A DNA stretch of 64,000 nt from Mesostigma viride (Eukaryota; Streptophyta; Mesostigmatophyceae; Mesostigmatales; Mesostigmataceae): contig RPFO01000114.1 in the NCBI GenBank assembly GCA_009746045.1, positions 675,719 through 739,718 of the forward strand. Reading direction: 5' to 3'. Of the stretch, positions 1-11,252 are shown piece after piece. Each line of letters starts with the position of its first letter. Position 1 is the stretch's first letter. The notes under the pieces were generated by a model. That model searched no databases. It was not told where the DNA came from and saw only the letters and a list, made by a program, of their open reading frames with translations. Both the position numbers and the translations under genes were made by a program.

Positions 1-508
1 TGGATGCCCACACGCACGCACGCACGCACGCCGCTCTAAGAAGAATGGGCCGCTGCGCACTGTTTCTCCCCTTTGTTGAAAATCTTGATGTGTGGAGAAA
101 AGGAGATGTACACCAACAGTACGGACCATCCCCGATACTAACACCAGATCGCTATTTCCCAATGGGATATGGTCACTACATAATGGCTTTCTATGAAAGT
201 CACTTCTGGCCCCTAGTGTCGGGACCACCTCTGATATCCAGATACTGGCTGCCAGTACTCACTGGCAGGTCCTAAGTCATGCCGCACAGCTCAAAACAAG
301 TAAAGTGCTCCCAACCAGCTCCCAATAGCTGTCGACAGCTCTCGACAGCTCTTGATAGCTTTCAATCGCTCTAGATAGCAGGCACGTGCATGAGCTGCAA
401 GTTGCCTTACACGAATCGAGCGCCTGTGTGTACACTGCTTCCAACGCCCTACCCACTGTGGTGCTTCCCTCACCCCACCCACCGTGGTACTTGCTTGCCC
501 CCACCCAC
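1..508 (-). other. Intron of the ankyrin gene running off the left edge
   Basis: Downstream of ankyrin exon 11 on the minus strand; the intron opens with GTGGGT at 508. No further ankyrin exon is recognisable before base 1. Positions 449-494 hold two degraded copies of the exon 11 donor (see findings). Nothing else is recognised. Confidence 0.5.
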
Positions 509-607
509 CTTGGTGCGCGCGGTGACCTTGGCACCGTTCCGCAGCAGCACCTTGATGCACTTGGTGTGCCCATTCTCCGCCGCCGAGTGGAGCGGCGTGT
601 AGCCGTG
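509..607 (-). CDS. Ankyrin gene exon 11
   Basis: 33 codons starting [14 protein letters not shown], acceptor ACAG before 607, donor AAG|GTGGGT. Phase 0 on both sides. Confidence 0.85.
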
Positions 608-3600
608 CTGTACGACGGCACGGGAAGGAGCAAGAAAGAACAGAGGAATAGGAAAGAGACGAAGGAAAACAAACAAAACAAAAGGAAAACTCAACAACAA
701 GAAACCGGAACGAGAGAAAGCGCAGGGCACAAGGTGCAAGGTAGCCGGTGGGCGAGAGCGCTGAGTGCTCCACCGTGTTGGCTGCTATTTTGCCAGACGG
801 CACGGTCAGATACAGAAAGAGGGAGCATGGAAACGAGAGAGGGCAAAGGAGACTGTGTAGCAGGGGAAGGGGGAGGTCTGCGTGTTGAGTTGCTGCCCAG
901 CCCGGGGATACCATGGCCTGGAACATAACGAGGGACGAGTGCTCCTCGCATGTAGGCACAACAAGCCATGCGGTGGCACAACAAGCCATGCGGTGGCACA
1001 ACAAGCCATGCGGTGGCACAACAAGCACGCTGTGGCACAACAAGCCATGCGGTGGCACAACAAGCCATGCGGTGGCACAACAAGCCATGCGGTGGCACAA
1101 CAAGCACGCTGTGGCACAACAAGCCATGCGGTGGCACAACAAGCCATGCGGTGGCACAACAAGCCATGCGGTGGCACAACAAGCCATGCGGTGGCACAAC
1201 AAGCCATGCGGTGGCACAACAAGCCATGCGGTGGCACAACAAGCCATGCGGTGGCACAACAAGCCATGCGGTGGCACAACAAGCCATGCGGTGGCACAAC
1301 AAGCCATGCGGTGGCACAACAAGCCATGCGGTGGCACAACAAGCCATGCGGTGGCACAACAAGCCATGCGGTGGCACAACAAGCCATGCGGTGGCACAAC
1401 AAGCACGCTGTGGCACAACGAGAGGCCACACGGGAGGCCACGCGGGCGGAAACAGAGTCTGGCATCTGGCATCCGAAATCTGGAGATTTTCTAGTAAACA
1501 AGGAGCCTACAACGGGGTCGCTTTTCACAGCCCTAGCAAAATTATCCCCATGTTTGTAATTTGCATGGCGACTCCCCCAACCTCAGTCATATTTTCAAAT
1601 TTTCCTCGCCAGGCAACGTGAAATAAATTGCCCCCCTCTGCAAATAGGGGCTGAAATGTCGCAGCATTTCATCGCATGGTGTGCCAGCGTCCTCCTGCCT
1701 GTTCAACCCATCAAGTTGACCAAACCAGAAACGCAGGGATCCCATGCCCATGTCCCCGCCCACCTTGGCCCGTTCGTCTACTTGCGCGCCCCGGTTGACC
1801 AGTGCGGACACCGCATCCGCGTGGCCCTTCATCGCCGCCTCGTGCAGCGCCGTGTAGCCGTCCTGCGGCGCGCAAGAATTTGCATTCTCATATCATCTCA
1901 GTCCGATGATACATACAGAGAGTGAAGGAAAAGTGGGTTTCAATGCCCAAGGTGGCATGTGGCGTGGGTTTCAACGCCCAAGGTGGCATGTGGCGTGGGT
2001 TTCAACGCCCAAGGTGGCATGTGGCACGACCCTCCCGCGGTAACCCGGAGTTACATTTTGACGTTTTTAGAACATTTCATCGTTTTGATGCGCGCACCTA
2101 TTTTGATGCGCAGAAAGGCATGAGGGCTAAGAAGCGGGCGTCAGCGCCCCAGGTAGGCGTAGGCGTAGCCCTCCTGGGAAACGCCAGAATTGGATTATAA
2201 CCATGTCTTAGTTTAAGTCACTGGGTCTAATTATTCCACAGCTGGCTATGCAATTGGGAAAGTGAGAGTCAACCAAGGAGGTGTAGCCCGTGCGTGGCAT
2301 GTCATGTTCGGAGTAATCAACTGGCCTGCTTGTCGTGGATGTCCCATGCCAGCCCCCTGGCACACACCTGTTCTACCTTGGAGATGCTTCCTGTACGGTA
2401 CAGACATGAATAGAAAACGCCACCTGCTCTACCTTGAACATGTTTCCTAAATGGATACGGACATCAATAAAAAATGCCCTCCTTTCTTTTCAAGCGAGCT
2501 GTCTCGGGCCAGGAGCAGAAACCCGAGGTGGCAAATACCGTGACAGTGTAAAATTCTCTGTACCTCACTCTAGCACAAGTGCGTGCGGTGATCTAAAACC
2601 AGGCCTTGGCCTTGGTCTGGTGGTGCATGCGCCCCATGCTCTCTCATCACCCATCTTGGTCGTGCGGTGCATGTGAGTCTACCTGGGAGGCCATATTCGT
2701 GGTCATCCCACCTTGGTCTTGCAGTGCATGTCGGCGCTGTGCTCCAACAGCAGCTGGATCATCGCAGGGTCTCCCCGAAGCGCCGCGCGGTGGAGGGGCG
2801 TGCAGTTGAACTGGTGAACATGCCACACACAACCCCACGCAAAGCCCCCGACATAGTTGCCACCCACGTGGGTCGCAGGCACAGTGGCAGCAAGGCCACG
2901 GCACCAAGTGGGGGTGCAAACACACCACAGACAACATTTCTCGCAAAGCCTCGTTACTTCTGAATCCTTGTAATCTTACCCTGGTCCATGTAAGGATGTT
3001 GTGCCCAGGCAAGAGAATCCCCAGGCAAGAGAATGATGTGATGCCCAGGCGAGAGAATCCCCACGCCACGTTCCATGCACGCATGCAAGATATTCAACAA
3101 GCATGCATAAGACCGCCGCCAGCACCTTTGAGATCCAGCACCTTTTGAGAGCATCCCTTTGGGAAGTCCCCCTGCTAGGGCAACAACACCTACCAAAAGA
3201 CACACACATACCTTTGCACAAACTGTTTGCCCATAAAATCGTCAAAGGATGAACAAGTGGACGCAGCGCCAAGCTATCTCAGGACAGACACGGCGAGCGG
3301 TCTCAGGGCAGACACGGCACGCGGTCTCAGGACAGACACGGCGAGCAATCTCAGGACAGACACGGCGAGCAATCTCAGGACAAACACGGCGAGCGGTCTC
3401 AGGACAAACACGGCGAGCAATCTCAGGACAGACACGGCGAGCGGTCTCAGGACAGACACAGCGAGCAATCTCAGGACAGACACGGCGAGCGGTCTCAGGA
3501 CAAACACGGCGAGCAATCTCAGGACAGACACGGCACGCGGTCTCAGGACAGACACGGCGAGCGGTCTCCCGGCGATTAATAGCACGCACACTGCATGTCC

Positions 3601-6600
3601 AGGTTGCCGAATGCACAAGCATGTCTATTGCCACAGCCCTCACGCACATTCTACGGCTTCTAGGGGGTCACCTTGAAGCAACGTTGCTGACAAGCTAATG
3701 CACAAAGGAGGTAGTCAAATTTTGTTCAGACATCCTGAGGCCTGGAGATCCTATAACTACTGCATGAAAGAATTTATGATGACTGCTACTTCATGAAGGG
3801 CCCCTGCACAGCTGACTTCGTCTAGCTCCGTCGACGAGTAACACAGAGGCCCAGCTGGATGGGGTCGGGGTCGGCGCGCAGTACGGCCCACCCTGAACAT
3901 TATTGGAATATCGACCTCCGAAGAGGAGCTAGTCATGGATCCGATCACACATTCACTGAGCTGGAAATTCTGCCACTGAACCGGTGCGGCCACTATCCAG
4001 TACGGACATCATAGTGCCACTATCCCTTACAGAATTAGTACTGCCACTTTCCCGTACAGAATAAGTAGTACCACTAATCCTGTACGGAATCATTAGTGCA
4101 AGTACGGTACCACTAACTCAAATAACGTAGAGTTGCTGCCGCTGCGCCACAGACTGCGGAATTTTCCAACTAGACGATGCTGCTAGCATCATGGTGGGGG
4201 AGGAGGCAGGGCGATACTTGGTGAAGTTTTTTTTTTCAAAAATCACGCCATTTTCACCTAGACCGTGGTCATTAAACAAAAATGGGCCGGTGCTTGCTAG
4301 TTGCAAATGTGGCCGCGTTTCCGTTGAAACACCCCGGATTTCCATTTTCTTTTTAGACAAGGGTGGAAAGGCCCTAGCATCTTATCCACAGTTACGACAC
4401 TTTGGCATATCTCATTCACAACTACAGTCAGCTCCAATTAAAAAAACCCCGACTCGGACTTGTCGCCTTCTTACCCAGCCGCGGTCTGCCTGGTTGAAAC
4501 ATGGAGGAAAGCTTGCCCTGCCCTGCCTTACTGCAAACCACGCATGGCGGCAAACCACCTATGGTGGCAAACCACGTATGGCGGGCAACGCTCCCCTCTG
4601 CACATACCTTGTTCCGGGCGTTCACGTTGGCACGATGCGATATCAGCAGCTGCGCCATCGCCACATCGCCGTGTTCCGCCACCCAGTGGAGCGGTGTGTC
4701 GCGCAGCTGGGGGGGACAGGTGGCGGGTGGGTAGTGACAGGTGGCGGGTGGGCAGGCAATGTTTTTTCTTTTAAAGAGATGGTCAGCAGTGGGTGGCAGG
4801 TGGGCAGGCCTTGATGGACGATGGTCAATTGGTGGGTAATGAGCGAATGCCTAAGTCAATTGGTGCGTGATGGGTAAGCATGCCTTCGTCAATTGGTGGG
4901 TGATGGGTGGGCATGCGTGGGTGAAACATGGTCCGTGGCGGGTGATGGGTAGGCAGTAGTGGGCGGATTGTGGTGGGTAGAGTACTGCCCACTGCTACCA
5001 ACTGCCCAATCCCCTCTTGGTGACTTGTACTAGCATCTGCCTGACTCACCTTCTTGGTGCCCGTGTTGACATCACTGCCGGCCTCCAGCAGTATTTCCGC
5101 CGTCCGCAGGTGGTTGTTGTATGCCGCTTGATGCAGCGGGATGGAGCCATTCTGGAGGGGGGGAACAGCCGGGGAAGCGGCTCCACAAGAATGCGACGCG
5201 GCACAAATGAGGTGAGTGAAAAAAAAAATGTTCTAGAGCCACATGAAAAAAAACGTACGAAGGACAACCAAGACAGCACAAGGCCACGGCACGCAAGACA
5301 CAAACGTGTAATGACCAACAACTTTCAAAATGAGGTGAGTGGAAGACCAGACATAACGTCACCATCCCCTCCCAGCTCGCTGTAGCCAGGGCCCCAGGCA
5401 GTTGTGGGGGTGCAGGAAGACTTCGTGCTTGCTGGATTAGCAAAGCCAATTCGAGAAGGTTGTGACAGTGGTAGCTGTTACGCGAAATAACGATTGTAGG
5501 TGCATCCCTGATGGACCAACCAGGACAATATGATTAAATAAGAATGTCTGAGTATCTGACGCACAAGGCTACAACACAGGCCTCCACTAGGAGCATCAAA
5601 AGCTCTCAATTGCTGTAGCTGCGGCATGTCCATTACCGGCAAAATGCCGGAGTGAGGCGCATGAAAACCCACTGAAGCAAACTAAACTTAACTACTAAAG
5701 CAAAGTAAACTAACGTTACTAACTAAACTAACTACTAACTAGTGAAGCTATGTGACAACGCATCCCATGATGATGCAAGGCACAGTGGCTGTCATTGCAC
5801 CCACCAGGTCACGGCACTTCACATCCGCCTTGTTCTCCAGCAGCACACGCACCACCTCCTCGTGTCCATACTCGGCCGCCCAGTGCAGCGCAGTGAGACC
5901 CAGCTGCGCGGATGCAAGCGGAAAAATATTCAAAGAAGTGAAATAATTCACGATAATTCACGCCAGGTGACACTAGCTGACAGTGACACAGCGATGGAAA
6001 GAACCAAGTCTGCTGATGAGCTCTAACACGCGCTAGTGTGGCATTGCTGAGGTAGGGTTCGCAGTTTTTGAAGGAAAGGCCACCATTGCCACTCGGGCAT
6101 GGGACCCACTCCAGTGGCACAACATGGTCACTGCCCACCATGGGCCATCATGCGCCGGGACTTGCCGTTTGACCATGGGCATTAAATGGCAAGCAATGAC
6201 ACACTGGGGAGGTTGCCTTGCAACGCTTTAGACATGCCATGGCCCATGGTCTCCACCAAAGGCATGCGGATCAACAGCTAAACAGGATGCTTGTCTTTGG
6301 TTAAGCCAGCCCCACGTGTCAAATAATACCCACAAGCATCGTCATCAAATCCACCCGACATAACAACACAGCATCCCACCAAAACCACCCGCAAAAATCC
6401 ATCAACCCATCTCGTACCAGCGTCTCCTTGCGCTGCTGTTGGCCATCCAACGCGGTAACAGCACCCAACCAAACTATCCACTAGCCCCCATCACCCCTTC
6501 CCTACCAGCGTCTCCTTGGCCGACACATTGGCCCCCGCCGCCAGCAGCCGCTTGACCGCCTCCAGGTGGCCTTCCTTGGCCGCAAAGTGGAGGGCCACAT

Positions 6601-9600
6601 AACCGTTCTGGTGACACACAGGAGGCGCCGAGAACAACATTACCAGTTTTTTACCAGATAACATCTTAGATCCGAAAGAGATAAAAAATCAAGCGGTTGA
6701 CAGAATAAGGTAATGAGAAGCCAGAGGATGCAATAGCCTGGAAGCCAAAAAGTTGACATCGCTGCCACCTGGTATAGTAGTATATCTTTTGCGAAAAGCC
6801 ATCGCTACCAAGCGGTTAAAGATAGATATGGTATCCCATGATAGATATGGTATCCAATAGATGATAGGATATGGTATCCCATGATAGATATGGTATCCAA
6901 TAGATGATAGGATATGGTATCCCATGATAGATATGGTATCCAATAGATGATAGGATATGGTATCCCATGATAGATATGGTATCCAATAGATGATAGGATA
7001 TGGTATCCCATGATAGATATGGTATCCCATAGATAGATAGATATGGTATCCCATAGATAGATAGATATGGTATCCCATAGATAGATAGATATGGTATCCC
7101 ATGGGCTTGTTCAGCACTATGACCTGCACGCGGGACACGGGTAAGGGCCATGGCCAAAAGGACCACGAGGGTTATCAATGTGACAGCCGGACCGAGGGTT
7201 GTGTCTAAACTACTTTCTCGTAAGGCAGCCCATCTGAAGTGTTGGTCACAACACACTGACATCTTTCTGGACCATACTAATTACTGTTCCTTTTGACCAT
7301 ACTAATTACTGTTTGGACCATGCTAATTACTGTTTGGACCATACTAATTACTATTTGAACCGTACTAATAACTGTTTGAACCGTACCCATTACTGTTTGG
7401 ACCATACTAATTACTGTTTGAACCGTACTAATCACTGTCTGGACCATACTAATTACTGTTTGAACCACACAAACTACTGTTTGGACCATACTACGTACTG
7501 CTCCAGACGGGCTTCCTGGCTGCCTCCTGACGCAGACACAAAATTACAAAATGCCCTCAAACAAAAACCAGACAGCACGCATGCACAAACGAACAAACGT
7601 ACAGATGAAAATGCCGACCCGCGCACTTTCTTTCCCTGTCCCAGCATTTGCTGCACCATGAGCAGTGCACTAGTATAAATGCGGCACCATGAGCAGTGCA
7701 CTAATATAAATGCGGCGCCATGAGCAGTTTACTAATATAAATGCGGCACCATGAGCAGTGCACTAGTATAAATGCGGCACCATGAGTAGTGCACTAGTAT
7801 AAAATTTACCTAATTCCATACCACGGTACCAGCCCACACAAGGCCATGGACCCCCTCCCCCCCGGTGCCACTTACCGAGTCGCGCGCATTGACGCTCGCC
7901 CCCTGGTGGTCCAGCAGTTGTCGCACCGTGTCGGCGGCCCCTTGCAGTGCCGCTTCATGGAGCGTCAGCTTTGACATGGAGGTGGTGAGCTGGCGCACGC
8001 ACCCGGGGGGGGGGGGGGGGGAGCAGGACAGGCACAGAGAGTGGTGGGCAGTGTGAGCAAATATGGGTTGGGCATGGACGTGGTGAGCTGGCGCACGCGC
8101 ACACAGGAGGAAGCAGGGCATGCAACGGTGATGGTGGGCAGTGAGCGGGCTCATGGCCCTTCATCACTGAGTACCCTGACAACAATTTTTACTGCGTACT
8201 CAAACTATTATCACTCTCTGCTACGATCCTATGCTTAGATAGTACTTCATCAGATAGTCCAACCAATAGAATGCGGCGAGCTTATCATAAGACCAGATTG
8301 TATGGAGGACACTATACTTTGTGGCACGTAAACACAAATGTACTATCCATGGCACACAAGGCTTGAAAACAAGCGCCCTACTAAAGGTGCTTGATCATGG
8401 ATGAATATACACATACCATGGCTTGGCACTATCCCGTAAGTAGGCCCCATCTACCCCGCCCATCTACAGGTGCGGGAAAGCCACACTCTGACACCAGCAT
8501 CTCGCAGTTACGCAGTCATCTATCCCACCACTACGCATTCGACAGCATACTATATGGCAGCGTACTATACTAGGCGACGCGGCTTTCTGAACATGGAGCA
8601 GCATGCGCAAGTATGTAACTAGATGGGAGAATACAGCTACCGCTGGATGCGGGTGACTAGGAGACGCATACTATAGGCTGGCAGCTCACGACACCAGCAG
8701 ACACGGCGGCTGTACATGGAAGGGACCCCGCGTACCATGTGCGCGGGGAAGCCAAACTCGAGCAGCATGCGCACGCGCTCGTCAGTGGTGAGCTCCGCAG
8801 GAAGCTTGCCGTCCTGCAGGGGGGAGCACGAGGCGTGGGCCAGAGGGCAGCTGGGAGGTTGGTTGAATCCTGGACCAGAGTGATTTGCCTTGCCAAGGGG
8901 AACAAGGGGGCATGGGGCGCTATGGCACTAGAAACATTTTCACAAACCAAGCCCCTTTCAAAGCTATATCATGGGAAGGGGGCGGTGTGGCGGGAAGGTG
9001 AGATGCGGGGCGGCGTGGGGTGGGGTGCGACACTAACAAACCAGTGGCGACCTTAACAGGTGGGGCACTAACTCTAGCCTGTAGCACGGGGGTTGCTTTG
9101 CCACAACAAGACACGATCGGACACCGAATACGTTCCCGTGTAGAAAACGCTTTGGCGTGGCAACCATAGCAGCACGAGAGATGGGGCCACAGGCACGGGC
9201 ATCCTTCGAAAGAAAAACGAGAAAGGAGGCAGCGGCAGGAAAGCAACGGGCACACACGAGCTTGCGCAGCGGGAACCACTTATTCAGCAAAAGAAATAGG
9301 GGTACAGCCTGAGCATCAAGAAAACATAGGGGCCGTAAGAGGCTGAACCCGAAAGGGCCAGCACAGCGATCTGATCAGCAAAAGGACAAGTCCCCGCTAC
9401 AGGGATGTAGAAGGCAAACATTCCCGGATCTCCTTGGATGATGAGAATTGAAGTCATTGTACTACCACACAGTCAACACGGACTGAGATCTCCCCACCGG
9501 TGGAGGAGGAACATTTGAGCCAGCTGGCCCGCGCTCAAGGAGGGTACAGACAGAATCATATACCTGCACAGCTCCTCCTGTTTACCGTCCAACCTATTCA

Positions 9601-11252
9601 CCACCCCGGGTTACCCATCCTTCATCTTGCCTTCCCGGTCAGACCTGGGCAGGAAAGGAAAGCGGGTTACCCGTACAGAGTCAAGGACAAGTTATCAAGT
9701 GATCTGTTGATCGCCATCTGATCTAATTTGTCACCATGCGTCTGACCAGCAACGAGGGGGGTCCCTCCACCGGTCTTGTCCCATTTCCTGAGCCCTTGCA
9801 AACTGTGCCCTGGAGATACGTGAACCAGACACGTAGGATACCCTTCGTCCACGCGGTTTCTTCGCTTACGAGGTTCTCCCCCACGCACAACAAACAACAA
9901 CACCACGTGCACAGCACCTCCCATCGCCTGCCATGCAACTCCTATGGCATCCCCTTGGCACCTCATCAATCTCCATCACCCACTCATTGCTCCTCACGCG
10001 TGCCGCGTGCCCATCAGCAGGTATTGTCCTACCTGCAGGTACTGTACTCACCGACCGCCATGCACGCTACCTTGCCTCACGCATCTCCTTCCTCACATGC
10101 CTCTTCAACCTGCATCACGCACCTCATTCTTCCTCACTCGCGCCCCGTGCACGAGCAACACGCGCACAATCTCAGGGTGGTCGTTCAGTGCCGCCACGTG
10201 GAGCGGCGTGTTGCCGTCCTGTGGTGGCGCAGCGGAAAGCATTAGCGGTGAGGAGAGCCAAGCAAAGAGTAAGCCACCAAACTAGTGACTAGTATACTGG
10301 AGCTGCGTGTTGCCCTCCTGTGATGGCAAGCATTAGAGGAGACAGAAGGCAAGCGAGGGGTGAGTCATCGAACTACTACAGAAAACTACATGCGTGTGAC
10401 GGTGACAAGCATGAGAGGCCACAAGTGACAAGCAGGGGTAAGCCATGAAACGCTTATACAGTGCGGGTCACGTTGCCATCCTGTGGTGCGGCGGCAAGCA
10501 TACGCGGAGGAAAAGGCAAGCAAGTGGTAACTCGCCAAACACGTCCAGCAAAGGGGCGTGCTGCAATCCCAAGTTCCAACAAAAGGAAGGCAGACTGGCC
10601 GCAGGGATGCAGTTTGGTGGTTACCAGTAAAGAAAGGCAACGGCAAGGTAGAGGAGATACATTGGCGCCTTTGTGTGTGTGTGAAAACATTGAAGGGAAG
10701 CAGAGGGAGAAGAGCAGAGGGGAGGGGGATAAGAGGAGGGACAACAGCACAAGGATGGAAGCATCAAGATAACCAGACAAACACTCAAGAAGGCAGTGGC
10801 AGGTTGCGCACGTGGGCCCCTTCCCACGCCACGCAGCCACACAGCCTACCATGTCGATACGACAAGCTTCTCCTTCCGAACAGCACACCACAGACATGCA
10901 CGCCATACATGCACACGTAACCCCCAACGCCACATAATCCCCAATCCCAGCGAAACCCCGGGACGCCGCACCCCTCGAACAAATAGCAAAATTCCACGCA
11001 CATGCGCTCAGCCAAATAGGACCACGATCCTAGACACGCAGAGGCCAGAAGTAAGGACATTTCGTAGCCTCCCAGAATACTTTGCCATCGGAAGTAAGGC
11101 CATTGCAGAAGCGCGCAGCTATGTCGTACCTTATCAACAACATTTGGATCAAAACCGCTTCGAAGCAGCCGATAAATCTTCTGAAGATCACCGGCGCGGA
11201 TGGCGCTTATTAGACTTGGGGGCCGCTCCCCAACTAAGCACCCCAACGCCAT
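509..11252 (-). CDS. Ankyrin-repeat protein, 11 exons, 3' end missing
   Basis: This is a protein-protein interaction protein built almost only of ankyrin repeats; its partner cannot be inferred. Exons on the minus strand in coding order are 11252-11130, 10218-10123, 8813-8736, 7989-7876, 6607-6506, 5903-5805, 5151-5050, 4706-4608, 2810-2712, 1862-1764 and 607-509, giving about 370 residues before the left edge. The typical repeat core is visible in most exons, for example [33 protein letters not shown] and [11 protein letters not shown], followed by a second helix ending in LL and a turn such as GA.V. Most exons are 99-102 bp and all introns are phase 0, so splicing simply concatenates repeats. 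The start ATG at 11252 opens a half repeat with no signal peptide. Exon 3 is a shortened, divergent repeat. Introns carry many tandem arrays. The protein has no second recognised domain in the window. Confidence 0.85.
956..1421. repeat. 20-bp tandem array in the ankyrin intron between exons 10 and 11
   Basis: About 23 copies of a 20-bp unit (gccatgcggtggcacaacaa) with three 19-bp variants carrying cacgctgtgg. The array keeps several frames open, which creates apparent His/Cys-rich ORFs that are not genes. Confidence 0.95.
1764..1862 (-). CDS. Ankyrin gene exon 10
   Basis: 33 codons beginning [14 protein letters not shown]; acceptor CCGCAG, donor AAG|GTGGGC, phase 0 on both sides. Confidence 0.87.
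1933..2025. repeat. 31-bp tandem repeat, three copies
   Basis: Three near-identical units beginning gtgggtttcaacgcccaagg, within the ankyrin intron just upstream (minus sense) of exon 10. Confidence 0.9.
2608..2730 (-). repeat. Exon 9 donor region repeated three times
   Basis: The plus-strand core cttggtcttgcagtgcatg (2712-2730) spans the end of exon 9. It recurs at about 2655-2673 (17/19) and 2611-2629 (16/19) inside the downstream intron. Confidence 0.7.
2712..2810 (-). CDS. Ankyrin gene exon 9
   Basis: 33 codons with [14 protein letters not shown] and a second helix [10 protein letters not shown]; acceptor CACCAG, donor AAG|GTGGGA, phase 0. Confidence 0.85.
3270..3572. repeat. 24-bp tandem array in the ankyrin intron between exons 8 and 9
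   Basis: About 12 copies of a 24-bp unit containing tctcaggacagacacggcga. Because 24 is a multiple of three, long apparent ORFs exist on both strands, but they have no gene-like composition. Confidence 0.93.
4000..4105. repeat. Degenerate ~28-bp repeat
   Basis: About four imperfect copies of a segment with gtacagaat...tagtgccactatcc, in the exon 8-9 intron. Confidence 0.6.
4536..4588. repeat. 17-bp repeat next to the exon 8 donor
   Basis: Three copies of a 17-bp unit containing gcaaaccac.tatgg.gg, about 20 bp downstream (minus sense) of the exon 8 splice donor. Confidence 0.65.
4608..4706 (-). CDS. Ankyrin gene exon 8
   Basis: 33 codons beginning [14 protein letters not shown]; acceptor CCCCAG, donor AAG|GTATGT, phase 0. 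Confidence 0.87.
4720..4960. repeat. Imperfect GGTGGGTGATGGG-type repeats
   Basis: Irregular repeats of gacaggtggcgggtgggta and caattggtgggtgatggg occupy most of the intron between exons 7 and 8. On the transcribed strand they form the C-rich tract before the exon 8 acceptor. Confidence 0.6.
5050..5151 (-). CDS. Ankyrin gene exon 7
   Basis: 34 codons beginning [14 protein letters not shown]; acceptor CTCCAG, donor AAG|GTGAGT, phase 0. Confidence 0.88.
5805..5903 (-). CDS. Ankyrin gene exon 6
   Basis: 33 codons beginning [14 protein letters not shown]; acceptor GCGCAG, donor CTG|GTGGGT, phase 0. Confidence 0.88.
6413..6431 (-). repeat. Copy of the exon 5 donor junction
   Basis: Plus-strand taccagcgtctccttg is identical to the real exon 5 end/donor at 6503-6518. 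It reads AAGGAGACGCTG|GTACGAG on the minus strand, so it still looks like a usable donor 88 bp into the intron. Confidence 0.75.
6506..6607 (-). CDS. Ankyrin gene exon 5
   Basis: 34 codons beginning [14 protein letters not shown]; acceptor CACCAG, donor CTG|GTAGGG, phase 0. Confidence 0.88.
6826..7102. repeat. 43-bp and 29-bp nested tandem repeats
   Basis: Four to five copies of a 43-bp unit starting atagatatggtatccaatag, followed by three copies of a shorter 29-bp version with tagatagatagatatgg. They lie in the exon 4-5 intron. Confidence 0.92.
7264..7500. repeat. 21-bp tandem array
   Basis: About 11 copies of ggaccatactaattactgtt plus one base, with accgt/accat variants, in the same intron as the arrays on either side. 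Confidence 0.92.
7652..7803. repeat. 31-bp tandem repeat
   Basis: Almost five copies of a 31-bp unit starting gcaccatgagcagtgcacta, close to the exon 4 donor. Confidence 0.92.
7876..7989 (-). CDS. Ankyrin gene exon 4
   Basis: 38 codons with [15 protein letters not shown] and a turn GASVNARDS; acceptor GCGCCAG, consensus donor TCG|GTAAGT, phase 0. It is longer than its sisters because it begins with a six-residue lead-in. Confidence 0.83.
7974..8098 (-). repeat. ~98-bp tandem duplication across the exon 4 acceptor
   Basis: Bases 7974-8000, the first bases of exon 4 plus its 3' splice site, recur at 8072-8098 (25/27). The flanking ggtgggcagtg segments are also duplicated. The copy is a pseudo-acceptor inside the intron. 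Confidence 0.75.
8736..8813 (-). CDS. Ankyrin gene exon 3 (short, divergent repeat)
   Basis: 26 codons, [20 protein letters not shown] then GFPAHM. It keeps the DG start and the LL of the second helix but lacks the TPLH core. Acceptor CTGCAG, donor ATG|GTACGC, phase 0. Confidence 0.72.
9981..10096 (-). repeat. Two degenerate copies of the exon 2 end/donor
   Basis: 9981-10010 matches 10121-10150 at 24 of 30 positions, and 10075-10096 matches 10113-10137 with a short gap. Both lie downstream of exon 2 in transcription sense. Confidence 0.65.
10123..10218 (-). CDS. Ankyrin gene exon 2
   Basis: 32 codons beginning [14 protein letters not shown]; acceptor CCACAG. I take the donor GAG|GTGCGT at 10122 because it preserves repeat length. 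An upstream GTGAGG at 10137 would give 27 codons in the same phase. Confidence 0.8.
11130..11252 (-). CDS. Ankyrin gene exon 1 with start codon
   Basis: ATG at 11252 opens 41 codons ending [11 protein letters not shown], a half ankyrin repeat completed by exon 2. Donor AAG|GTACGA, phase 0. The short leader [13 protein letters not shown] is not a signal peptide. Confidence 0.78.

Noticed and set aside
956-1421. Possible CRISPR-like array
   Set aside because: The units are directly contiguous with no unique spacers, lie in a eukaryotic intron and have no cas genes nearby. The same holds for the 19-, 21- and 36-bp arrays.
5009-5065. Donor echo at ANK exon 7 (cctcttggtgacttg beside ccttcttggtgcccgtg)
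   Set aside because: Only about ten matching bases; too weak to count with the other echoes without a statistical test.
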